Source: Linnemannia hyalina (taxonomy: Eukaryota > Mortierellomycota > Mortierellomycetes > Mortierellales > Mortierellaceae). From it: DNA of 64,000 bases. The DNA is taken from NCBI GenBank assembly GCA_019671135.1, contig JAHRHY010000003.1, positions 3,100,001 through 3,164,000 of the forward strand, in the 5' to 3' direction. This document shows, in pieces, positions 56,793-64,000 of this stretch. The notes under the pieces are model-generated. The model was not told where the DNA came from and searched no databases. It saw only the letters and a list, made by a program, of their open reading frames with translations. The position numbers were made by a program, and so were the translations under genes. Every line of letters begins with the position of its first letter. The stretch's first letter is position 1.

Positions 56793-57290
56793 CTAAGCTC
56801 CGTGAAGTAAAGAACCGGGCTTGTTGGGATGACGTTGGTGGAACTGTGATACAAGCTTGGGGGAGTTGGCGACCGATGTGGCGGGAACCCAAAACCGCTC
56901 GGAAATAGGGTATCCTTTCCAGTGGATGTGATATTGAAGAGTGCCTCGCTGTATTCTGGAGTTGAGGATTGATTCGACTTCATACTCATCTTCACCAGCA
57001 ACAATCAATGGTGGTAAGCGCTTTGGGTTCGGTCCGGAATAGTGTTAGGACGGAAACGCTCAAGTAGACTGATGTGGAACACAAGATGGATCTTCATCAT
57101 CTTGGGGAGGTCCAAACTGTATGATCGGGTGCCCACCTTCTCAAGGATGGAAAAAGGGCCTTGTCGCTTATAATCCAGTTTTAGAGCCAGGCGGGTGGTG
57201 CGAAGGTTGCGAGAGTCAAGCCAAACCTTGTCACCGATCTCAAGCTCTGGTTGGACCATGGCCTTGTGATGAAATAAAGGGTTAGTTTTT
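56793..57290 (-). pseudogene. Ty3/gypsy integrase C-terminus plus chromodomain fragment
   Basis: Remnant of a fungal chromovirus polyprotein. The upstream part has ELEIGDKVWLDSRNLRTTRL, RQGPFSILEKVGTRSYSLDL and HLVFHISLLERFRPN, the integrase C-terminal beta-barrel (GPY/F-like). After a 1-nt frame change comes a chromodomain, YEVESILNSRIQRGTLQYHI, then HWKGYP and RFWVPATSV. Such chromodomains target integration to modified histones. Everything upstream (protease, reverse transcriptase, RNase H, integrase core) is missing, so this is a truncated, dead copy. Confidence 0.85.
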
Positions 57291-57339
57291 GGGCCATCCA
57301 TATCTCCTATAATATAACATAAACTACAATTTAGACATA

Positions 57340-57495
57340 GTCTTTTGGGTCTTGCCATAGTACTAGCATACATAGCAATACTACTAGGATACATAGCAAT
57401 ACTACTAGCATACATAGCAATACTACTAGCATACATAGCAATACTACTAGCATACATAGCAATACTAGTATATGCAGCAATGCCCATATATGCCA
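57340..57495. repeat. 21-bp tandem repeat, arm of a long inverted repeat
   Basis: Five copies of CATACATAGCAATACTACTAG, flanked by GGGTCTTGCCATAGTA on one side and AGCAATGCCCATATA on the other. The same arrangement, with only two to three units, lies in opposite orientation at 58480-58562. Confidence 0.9.
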
Positions 57496-57539
57496 CGTTT
57501 TGCCCCAAGACAGCCAGGCCCCAGGTTGCCCGGGTAACG

Positions 57540-58033
57540 GGAGAATAGGTTTTCTCCTAGTTCCATTGAACGCGTCTTGCATTTTATCCCATCACGTGAC
57601 TCTGCCACCAGGTCACTCCAGTTCTAGGGGTATCTTTTGGAATATGTATATATCCTCTACGATGTAGCTACATTGGATCTCATATACCTTTTCTACGAGC
57701 TATATTGAATCCTAGGTTGCTATCCGTAAAGAGTATATTCGCCTAGGATTATTCTGTCACCAACCTTTGTCCTTCCTCCGTCTTGTCTCTTTGCCCATTT
57801 GCCTCCAGCTCCCAGCCCAGTCCCCAGTTCCCGTCTCAACCCTTTTCCGTTCCTCCGGCTTCTAGCATAAATAAACCCCCGTTCCCCCTGTTTTGTTCCT
57901 CAGTCTGCAACAACTCACTTCCATCTGTCCCCTGCCTCTATTCTGCCCACTTTCTTATTCCTTTCCTTTCCTTCATAATAAAATATAACAAAAAGCAATA
58001 CACATTCCTCCGAGTCCTGTCTGATCATTGCAA
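57540..58033. other. LTR-like sequence
   Basis: TATA-like ATATGTATATATCC near 57650, a polyadenylation-like AATAAAATATAAC near 57976 and CT-rich sequence between resemble a fungal LTR. It is flanked by the inverted-repeat family but no matching second LTR or primer-binding site was demonstrated. Confidence 0.3.
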
Positions 58034-58478
58034 TATACTCTTGTTGATAAATGGAAGTTGTATAAACTATTACCACAATCTCCCCCAAATTAAGGACTAT
58101 TGGTGGTTATAGATTGGAAAATATTAACCGAGGTTGTGATAAGCAATGAGGTTATGAGGAAAATGGAATAACGAAACAAAGAGAAGGATCTGTTTATTCA
58201 GGACGAGGAGTGCTTATGTACTCTTCGTCCCTTATGTAATACGTGATTATAGCTCATAGATAAAGGATCTCTATTAGCCACAAATAGGTCTTGGATGGAG
58301 AACTACCCGGAGATCCACGCTGAATTTGTACAATTCTTGCGCGTTCGAAGGGCTAGTTCTCCATCCAGGATCCTTTTGGCGCTAATAGAGATACTTCATC
58401 TATAACCACCAATAGTCCTTAATTCGGGAGAGATTGTGGTAATAGTGTATACAACTTCCATTTATCAACAAGAGTATA
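58034..58478. mobile_element. foldback element with 77-bp inverted arms
   Basis: 58034-58110 and 58402-58478 are reverse complements with few mismatches (for example CTCTTGTTGATAAATGGAAG and its complement). The 291-nt loop contains a second, independent inverted repeat of about 45 bp (58262-58306 with 58349-58400, core TGGATGGAGAACTA). Transcribed, this would form a multi-stem hairpin. It could be a foldback element or two related elements inserted in opposite orientation. Confidence 0.7.
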
Positions 58479-58479
58479 T

Positions 58480-58562
58480 GGGCATTGCTATGTATTCTAG
58501 TATTGCTATGTATGCTAGTAGTATTGCTATGTGTGCTGGTATTATGGCAAGACCCAATAGAC
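58480..58562. repeat. inverted copy of the 21-bp repeat arm
   Basis: Reverse complement of the unit array at 57340-57495, with fewer copies, ending TATGGCAAGACCCAATAGAC. A 10-bp inverted pair (GACTACGAAG 58560-58569 with its complement near 58668-58677) follows immediately and may mark a small separate element. Confidence 0.75.
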
Positions 58563-59041
58563 TACGAAGCGTAGAATTGAAAATTTTTGAAACCTGTGGA
58601 TGTCCAAACTTATTTTCATATGTATGTCCAAGTTTTGTGGATTCATGTCCAGACATGACATTTCACTTCGTAGTCCGTTGGATTGCACAAAACTTCAGGC
58701 CAATTGGCTTCACAGTCCTTCCAACTAGAACCTCCGCACTAAAACCATGCGTTTGACAGGCCAAATTTCGTCATTTTGATGATTCGAGTGGAAATGTAAC
58801 GCTCGTTCATGGATGCTAATGAGCCCTTGTTAATGACTCATTCATTGCTACATTCTGCCCACACTTGACCTGTCGGCGAACTGTATGTTGTCTTGGCACT
58901 TGGAAAGCATGTCATTGGCGTTGGCTTTCTTTTTTATTGTCTCATTTTCGCCTACGACTCCATTCTTTCTAGGAAAACAGTAAATATAAAACAAATATGG
59001 TATTTATTGTCCTCACTACCCTTTGTCCTCCCTATCCTTCC

Positions 59042-59310
59042 TTAACCCTCGGTCGTTGCTGCCGCCTTATCGCTCTCAGCCTTGAGGAGTTCTCTCGCAG
59101 CATTGGTGCTCATGCCTGTGTAATCCTTGCAAGCAAGGATTGAGTCAATGGTTTTTTCTTCGCTTGCCGCCTTTTCTCTAATTAGCTCTATGAGCTCTGC
59201 CCTGCGCCTGTACTGTCTCTTCTGATTCTCCCCCAAGCTTTGTACGAATCAGCATATGCACGAGCAAGAGGCCCATGTATTCATCCCAAGCGTTCCTGAG
59301 CGTCCATGCA
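59042..59310 (-). pseudogene. helical transposon-protein fragment, GCR1_C-like
   Basis: In reading order on the minus strand: AWTLRNAWDEYM, then GPLARAYADSYKAWG in another frame, then ENQKRQYRRRAELIELIREK in a third, ending at a stop at 59042. The pattern (spaced Trp residues, then an Arg-rich helix) resembles the GCR1_C DNA-binding domain found at the C-termini of Crypton-type proteins. At least two frameshifts. The assignment is tentative. Confidence 0.35.
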
Positions 59311-59484
59311 CCTTTATCTGTGTGCATTATATACTCAATTCACCGATCAACTACGCAATTTTTTGGACCAAAACTGCATTCGAGATCCACTACTCTTTTT
59401 TGGGCACTTCTATTTCGCACAAGTATCAACTGCTAGCACATTACACTTAGAACAAAATCGCTCTATTTTCGATCAATAGGTTAA

Positions 59485-60215
59485 ATCATTTAATATGTAG
59501 AGAGCGACGTGGGCGTGATCGAACCAGTGGGTTCTCCTCCTCCTTCTCCTCCTCCTCCTCCTGCTCCACTTCCTCCACTTCTTCCTATCCTTCATCTCCT
59601 TCCTCTTGCTCCTCCATCTGATTGTCCTCCTCCTCCTGCTCCTCCTTCTCCTCCTGCTCCTCCTTCTCCTCCTCCTCCTCCTCCTGCTCCACTTCCTCCA
59701 CTTCTTCCTATCCTTCATCTCCTTCCTCTTGCTCCTCCATCTGATTGTCCTCCTCCTACTCCTCCTCCTCCTCCTCCTCCTCCTCTTCGACCATCGCTCT
59801 CAGCAGGCCATTGTCGTCGCCATCCACCTCGTAGGTGTCACTCTCTGACGTATCTGACGAGTCATCGTCATCTCCAGAGCTACCATTCGACTCAAACGCA
59901 TCTGGGTTCATCTGCAGCTGGTCATCTTTCTCCTCTTCTTCCTCACCATCTTTGTTATCTGTCTCTGGATACGAGTCTTGGCCATAGTCTTAGCTGTATC
60001 CCAGGCGCGTCACTGCATGCTTGGTATTCATGAGGCGGCCAAAGGGATGTCCTTTAAGCGCCATCAAAAAGTGTCTGTTGACTTCCTTCATCCAACCCGC
60101 GACCTTGGCAGCCGTGATAGTAAGGCGAAGAGATCAGGGTATATGTCCTGTAAGCGTGTGCTTGTCGACCTTTGTCTTCTTGACTTGACGCTTGATGGCA
60201 CCGAAGAGTAGAGTA
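59485..60215 (-). pseudogene. acidic transposon-protein remnant
   Basis: One minus-strand frame reads LLFGAIKRQVKKTKVDKHTL, TGHIP, stop, then TITAAKVAGWMKEVNRHFLM, HPFGRLMNTKHAVTRLGYS, stop, DYGQDSYPETDNKDGEEEE, and a long D/E-rich tail. Two in-frame stops (TGA and TAA) interrupt otherwise continuous, protein-like sequence. It lies downstream of the Crypton-like gene on the same strand. Identity unknown; the acidic tail comes from the GAG/GAA repeats listed separately. Confidence 0.4.
59535..59790. repeat. CTC/CTT trinucleotide array with a 120-bp duplication
   Basis: Long runs of CTCCTC and CTCCTT. A block containing CTGCTCCACTTCCTCCACTT at 59561 recurs identically at 59681, a period of 120 bp. 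On the minus strand it encodes Glu/Lys-rich sequence. Confidence 0.9.
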
Positions 60216-60370
60216 CTTATACAAAACACGGTCGCAGGTGTTCATTATGATAATATATGATATTGATAGAGAGTAGTGTAATATTGCTTTTGTTCGTTCT
60301 TGAAAAAGCGGGAGTGGAACATGCTATCATTGTGCGACAATTACGATCTAAAATGCGATTTACATTTTGT

Positions 60371-62769
60371 TCAAAAATAGTGCGAAGTTGATTGGTAAAT
60401 TGAGTAACTGAATGGCGCTTGTTGCTGTTGTTGCTGTTGTTGATATGGAGCATGATGGTGAAGAGGTTGAGGATGGAAATGGGGACGTTGAGGATGTTGA
60501 AGATAATGAGGATATTGAGGATGTTGAGAAGGTTGAGGATGGAAGCCAGGGTGCTGAGAAGGTTGAGGACAAAAGTCAGGGTGCTGAGAAGACGGGTGAT
60601 GGAAGCGAGGTTGCTGAGGATGCTGGATAAGCATCGGTTGTCCCATCTCCTTGAATTCCTTGACCAATTGGGCGTACTGTGCCATTTGTACCCCCGTTGC
60701 TTGTGTATGTCGCTCATGTTGCTGTTGAAGTTGTTCCTGGTACTTGGCTTCCATAGCAGCCAGAGTCCTGTTGAGAACGGTCTGTTGTGAGGCAGATCGG
60801 TTGATGGCCTCAATAATATCTGCGCCATCAACGTGGATGCCAGCAGCAATGGCGCCAGAGGTTTCCCGATGCTGCTCAATAACTTGAAGAAGCTCCTTTG
60901 AATAATCCAGGAACAGTTGGTTCTGGAAGATCTCAGGCGGCTTTTCAATCAAACTGTTCGAAAGGGTCCTGCCAATTCCAGGTACAGGCTGCAGGCAAAG
61001 AACGGCGTCTTGGATGATGACCCGCCGCATGCGCACCATAAGCTTCAGGAATGCAACCTTGTCTGTGTGCGCACTTTGCTCGAGTCCTGACTGTGCTGCT
61101 GGGATATTGGGTTTGGCCCCAAAGAAAACATCATCTTCACGGACTTCGTCTGGGTCGTACCCTGTCATCTCCTCCATGCAGTTCTCGTGCCAGGCCTCAA
61201 CAACACTGTCATCATGTCCATCAAAACTTGCTCGATCCAGCCAAACAACATGGCTTGCAGCTCTGGAGGTGGTGGGACGAGGTCACGCTCAAGGATATAG
61301 GGCTCATCAGTGCCATTAAAGTGCGCCATAAAATATGCACCTTTGATAGGGTTCTTGGGAGCATAGAAACTCATCATCTGGTTCATCACCCATCGCCTGA
61401 GATGTTGGATATCCTGGATACCAAGTCCTAGCTTGAACGCCTCCTTGGTGCCTGCATGGCGACCGGCGTGGGTGAGCCTTACTGAAAAGACCTCACAGGC
61501 ACGCATTACAGCGGCAGTTGCCTGTTGTTGTGCTCTGCTTGTGAGAGCGTCAATGCGTGCCTTGTCCTGCTTGTCCTGAGCAAGCTCATGCTCTAGCTCT
61601 GCCTCGATTTGCGCGGCACTGTTGGTGACGGAGCTGAGGTCAGGATCAGGCACAGATGGGACATCACTGGCAACAAGGACCTTGATGTCCTTCCACTTGT
61701 CTACATCTGAGAAATCGGAAGGGCTTTCCTTGTTGATCTAGTATGGAAAAAAAGGAGAAATAAAGTCCGTTAAAGTTGGGTGCATTTCACAATAAGTAGC
61801 TAGTAAACAAATATTTTTACATACTATGAACCGCTCGAGCATGTAAAATGCAAATGCTCCCACAGTATAGCGACGAAAGTCCTTGTGGCCGAAGGTAGTG
61901 GCGTAGAGCATGGCGCCCTTCTTGTTTGTTTTTCCACGTCGTAGACAGAACGTGAGTCCACAGGCCCACGTCGATCCATGGGCGTTCTTGCGGTTGAGCG
62001 TTGCAAAGACATCAGACAGATTGAGGTTCCGGATGTCCTCATCTCTGAGGAGCATATGGTGCCGAGCTAGAATGCAGAGACGCTCACGGATGCGGGGGAA
62101 CCGGGTGATGCACTTGTATTTGCGGACTCCTTTGGTTCGGTGTATAGGCTGTTGTTGCCAGGTGTATGTTGCCATACGTATCAGCTTGTGGCCTTATAAT
62201 AAGAAGGGAGATATGTCAGATTGCTGTGAAAAGGTAGGGCATGCTTTCATGGTGTTTAGTTGTCATTACCGTCATATGTGTCGCGTGTGTCACAAGCTGT
62301 GTTCCTTGTTGTTCCAGTTGTAGCCTTGTCATAGACGAGACGAACACCATAGGCGTTGATGGCATCATCCAAAGGTCCATCGGTACGTGGGTTAGGCGCA
62401 GGATTTGGGCACAAGGTGGTCCTTTGGTTTTGAAGCTTCCAGAGATAAATACAAGCTTTGCGGTAGTTATCAACAGTTCCCAGAGACAAAGGTACCATGA
62501 TCGCAATACGACCATGTTTATCAGGTACAAGACCAGAAAAGACTAGTAATAATTGAAAGGTCAAACAAATATCAGTGTCATTATCTCCCTAATAACATCG
62601 ATTGAGACCGAAAATTATACATACCTTTCATCTTGTCTGCCTCAGTCTCGATTATGAGGGGTTCTGCAGGAGCTTCTGTTCCAGTGGCATGTTCCAGCAC
62701 CTGTTGGTCTCCAGACTCAAAGTCCTCACCTTCCAGAACAAGGCCAGTCTCATCCTCACCTTTCACCAT
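60371..62769 (-). CDS. Crypton-type tyrosine recombinase (one apparent frameshift)
   Basis: Four exons with clean GT-AG junctions: 62625..62769, 62270..62542, 61825..62192, 60371..61737. The N-terminus is acidic. A core-binding-like segment (LSLGTVDNYRKACIYLWKLQ) is followed by a recombinase domain with the box-A Arg (MLLRDEDIRNLNLSD), a Lys/Gly hairpin (RRGKTNKKGAMLYATTF), HxxR (THAGRHAGTKEAF), HLRRW and nucleophile Tyr in MNQMMSFY. This resembles the Crypton/Ndc10 type, which moves DNA through a circular intermediate. At 61223-61227 (GTTTT on the minus strand) the frame shifts. Restoring one base would give 717 aa with all phases closed and rejoin FDGHDDSVVEAWHENC. The C-terminus is Q- and H/P-rich. 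Whether the shift is real or a homopolymer error decides if this copy is alive. Confidence 0.75.
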
Positions 62770-62884
62770 TGCATGCAGTGCTTGTAGTTCTTCTTGGGCA
62801 GTGATTTCGACTGAGTTGTTGTCATCCTCTCGGTTTCACCACAAAGATGCAACATAGTAAGAACAAGTTTTGGACTATCATCGT

Positions 62885-63295
62885 TGTTACAAAATTCTAG
62901 ACCCCTTACACAATTTCAACTTCACAGTAGTTAGCCAAACGTAAATGCTGCACTAGTAGAAATAGGGTAGCACGGTGGTTCTTTTGCTCTTTGCCTTTTT
63001 CCAAGACACTCGAGCATCCGACCAACGTTAGCTGACTGCATTATTTTCAAGTACACACACAATTAATATAAAGGCCTTTTTCCAAGACACGCGAGCATCC
63101 GACCAACGTTAGCTGACTGCATTATTTTCAGGTACACACACAATTAATATAAAGGCCTTTTTCCAAGAAACTCGAGCATTCGACCAACGTTAGCTGACTG
63201 CATTATTTTCAGTGTTTTATTCGAAGAAGCAGAGACAACAACTGAGAGTGCAACAATCACTCTATCTTCCGTATCGAGCCCCTGATTTCGCAACA
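62885..63295. mobile_element. 411-bp inverted-repeat element (MITE-like)
   Basis: Begins TGTTACAAAAT and ends ATTTCGCAACA, whose complement is TGTTGCGAAAT: imperfect 11-bp terminal inverted repeats. It is flanked by TCGT (62881-62884) and TCGG (63296-63299), a 4-bp target duplication with one mismatch. The uninterrupted copy at 56457 has a single TCGT there. It has no open frame for a transposase and must have been mobilised in trans. Confidence 0.75.
62994..63210. repeat. 81-bp tandem repeat inside the 411-bp element
   Basis: About 2.7 copies of a unit starting CCTTTTTCCAAGACACTCGA, with starts at 62994, 63075 and 63156. Copies differ by only a few bases. Confidence 0.9.
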
Positions 63296-63419
63296 TCGGC
63301 AAGAATTACTCCCCTTAATTTCGATGCGAAGGATGCGATCTGGTGATGGAGATGTACATTCAGGAGAGATCTATTCAAAGAACTATGGTACATTTCTGTT
63401 TGGAAAAGTTGGCGGTGAT

Positions 63420-64000
63420 TGGTAGGATTATTACGCCCGGAACATTACAATGGTTAGTCAACATAATTATTATACAGATATTATTTGTCTGATGGTCATG
63501 GTTGATCTTACCGCGACGGACAGAGATGAGAGAAATGTTACGCTATATTTTGGACCTGAATGGTCTCCTATGGTGGTCTGGAGTGGCTTAGCTTCTGGTA
63601 GCCATTGTTACTCAGGGGAGAGGGTCGACGGCCAGAGTTGTAGGACCGCTGTTAAGTCCTCAATTGGTACGGGGGGGGGAGGGGGGTTGTAGTTTGGAGG
63701 GGGGGAAGTGATAATAGCGTCCTAAAAGAATCACACGAAACGATACACTGCAGCGCGCCAGTGAAACTCTTGTCAATACTGCTCTCGTCCAAGAAGTGAT
63801 GTGTAAAAGGACAAAGAGCAGACAAGAGGGCTCGGCGCACTACTAATACTATCTACTAAAGAATATGACTGCTAACCTAAAGCATCGCTGCCACTGCCTA
63901 GCCACCACATCTTTTTGTAACACCATTTTGCTATTTTACGCGCTTGCCTGCGACTCAGGCTGCGAATGTCTGGAAAAGCACCTTTCTTCCACGATACGAG
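63420..64000. other. no recognisable gene; G-rich tract
   Basis: AT-balanced sequence with short frames of no recognisable content. A run of G tracts (63671-63679, 63681-63686, 63699-63705) interrupts it. Confidence 0.4.

Larger units (their letters stand above)
62856..63419. repeat. dispersed repeat copy 2, split by an insertion
   Basis: Matches 56457-56603 in two pieces: 62856-62884 and 63296-63419. The left edge of homology is the same in both copies (AGTAAGAACAAG), which may be a true element end. It lies just upstream of the Crypton-like gene. Confidence 0.85.

Noticed and set aside
59509..60033. 174-aa proline/leucine-rich plus-strand frame
   Set aside because: Translation of CTC/CTT repeats; the minus strand carries the older acidic coding signal.
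63450..63692. 80-aa frame near the end of the window
   Set aside because: No recognisable motif, ends in a poly-G tract, and has no splice or promoter support.
1..64000. tRNA or rRNA genes
   Set aside because: I found no convincing tRNA B-box with a matching A-box, and no rRNA-like segment; a covariance-model search would be decisive.

Overview
This window is nuclear DNA of an early-diverging filamentous fungus. A Mucoromycota/Mortierellomycota genome, probably Mortierella-like, is my best guess from protein style and architecture; there is no rRNA or other marker to prove it. Genes are rich in short (about 70-125 nt) GT-AG introns, proteins carry long Q-, S- or RD-rich low-complexity parts, and intergenic DNA is full of pyrimidine and purine microsatellites. 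I rebuilt exon chains by reading splice sites and checking that codon phase closes from start to stop.

From 1 to 48.9 kb the window is ordinary gene-dense chromosome. In order: a C2H2 zinc-finger transcription factor (5' end possibly cut by the window), a secreted leucine-rich-repeat protein, a poly-Q SAP-domain protein, splicing factor PRP39, an unknown 176-aa protein with six exons, a metallo-beta-lactamase-fold protein, a secreted class 2 lipase, a gene-poor 3.8 kb stretch, a Pho80-type cyclin, an ADP-ribosylglycohydrolase, decayed coding remnants, an ABHD4/5-Cld1-type alpha/beta hydrolase, a DUF2470 membrane protein, the 20-exon THO2 gene (2191 aa, mRNA export), a LisH-CTLH-WD40 protein and WDR24/Sea2 (GATOR2/SEACAT). 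Four gene pairs are head-to-head on short shared promoters (PRP39/unknown, cyclin/ADP-ribosylglycohydrolase, hydrolase/DUF2470, LisH-WD40/WDR24). THO2 and the LisH-WD40 gene are tail-to-tail, 115 nt apart.

From 48.9 kb to the end the window is a mobile-element graveyard. It holds a broken multi-exon gene with a PD-(D/E)XK-like motif, a zinc-finger gene broken by one in-frame stop and bracketed by two related minisatellites, a dead PIF/Harbinger (HARBI1-like) transposase, a Ty3/gypsy chromodomain-integrase fragment, foldback and inverted repeats, acidic and helical transposon-protein debris, and a nearly intact four-exon Crypton-type tyrosine recombinase with one apparent 1-nt frameshift in a T run. 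Beside the Crypton a 411-bp inverted-repeat element has jumped into a local repeat. A second copy of that repeat at 56.46 kb preserves the empty site, giving a 4-bp target duplication.

The most interesting material is the Crypton and its flanks, the 411-bp element with its built-in empty-site control, the paired minisatellites, the open hydrophobic extension without ATG upstream of the hydrolase, and the small intron-dense orphan gene. No tRNA, rRNA or CRISPR array was seen.
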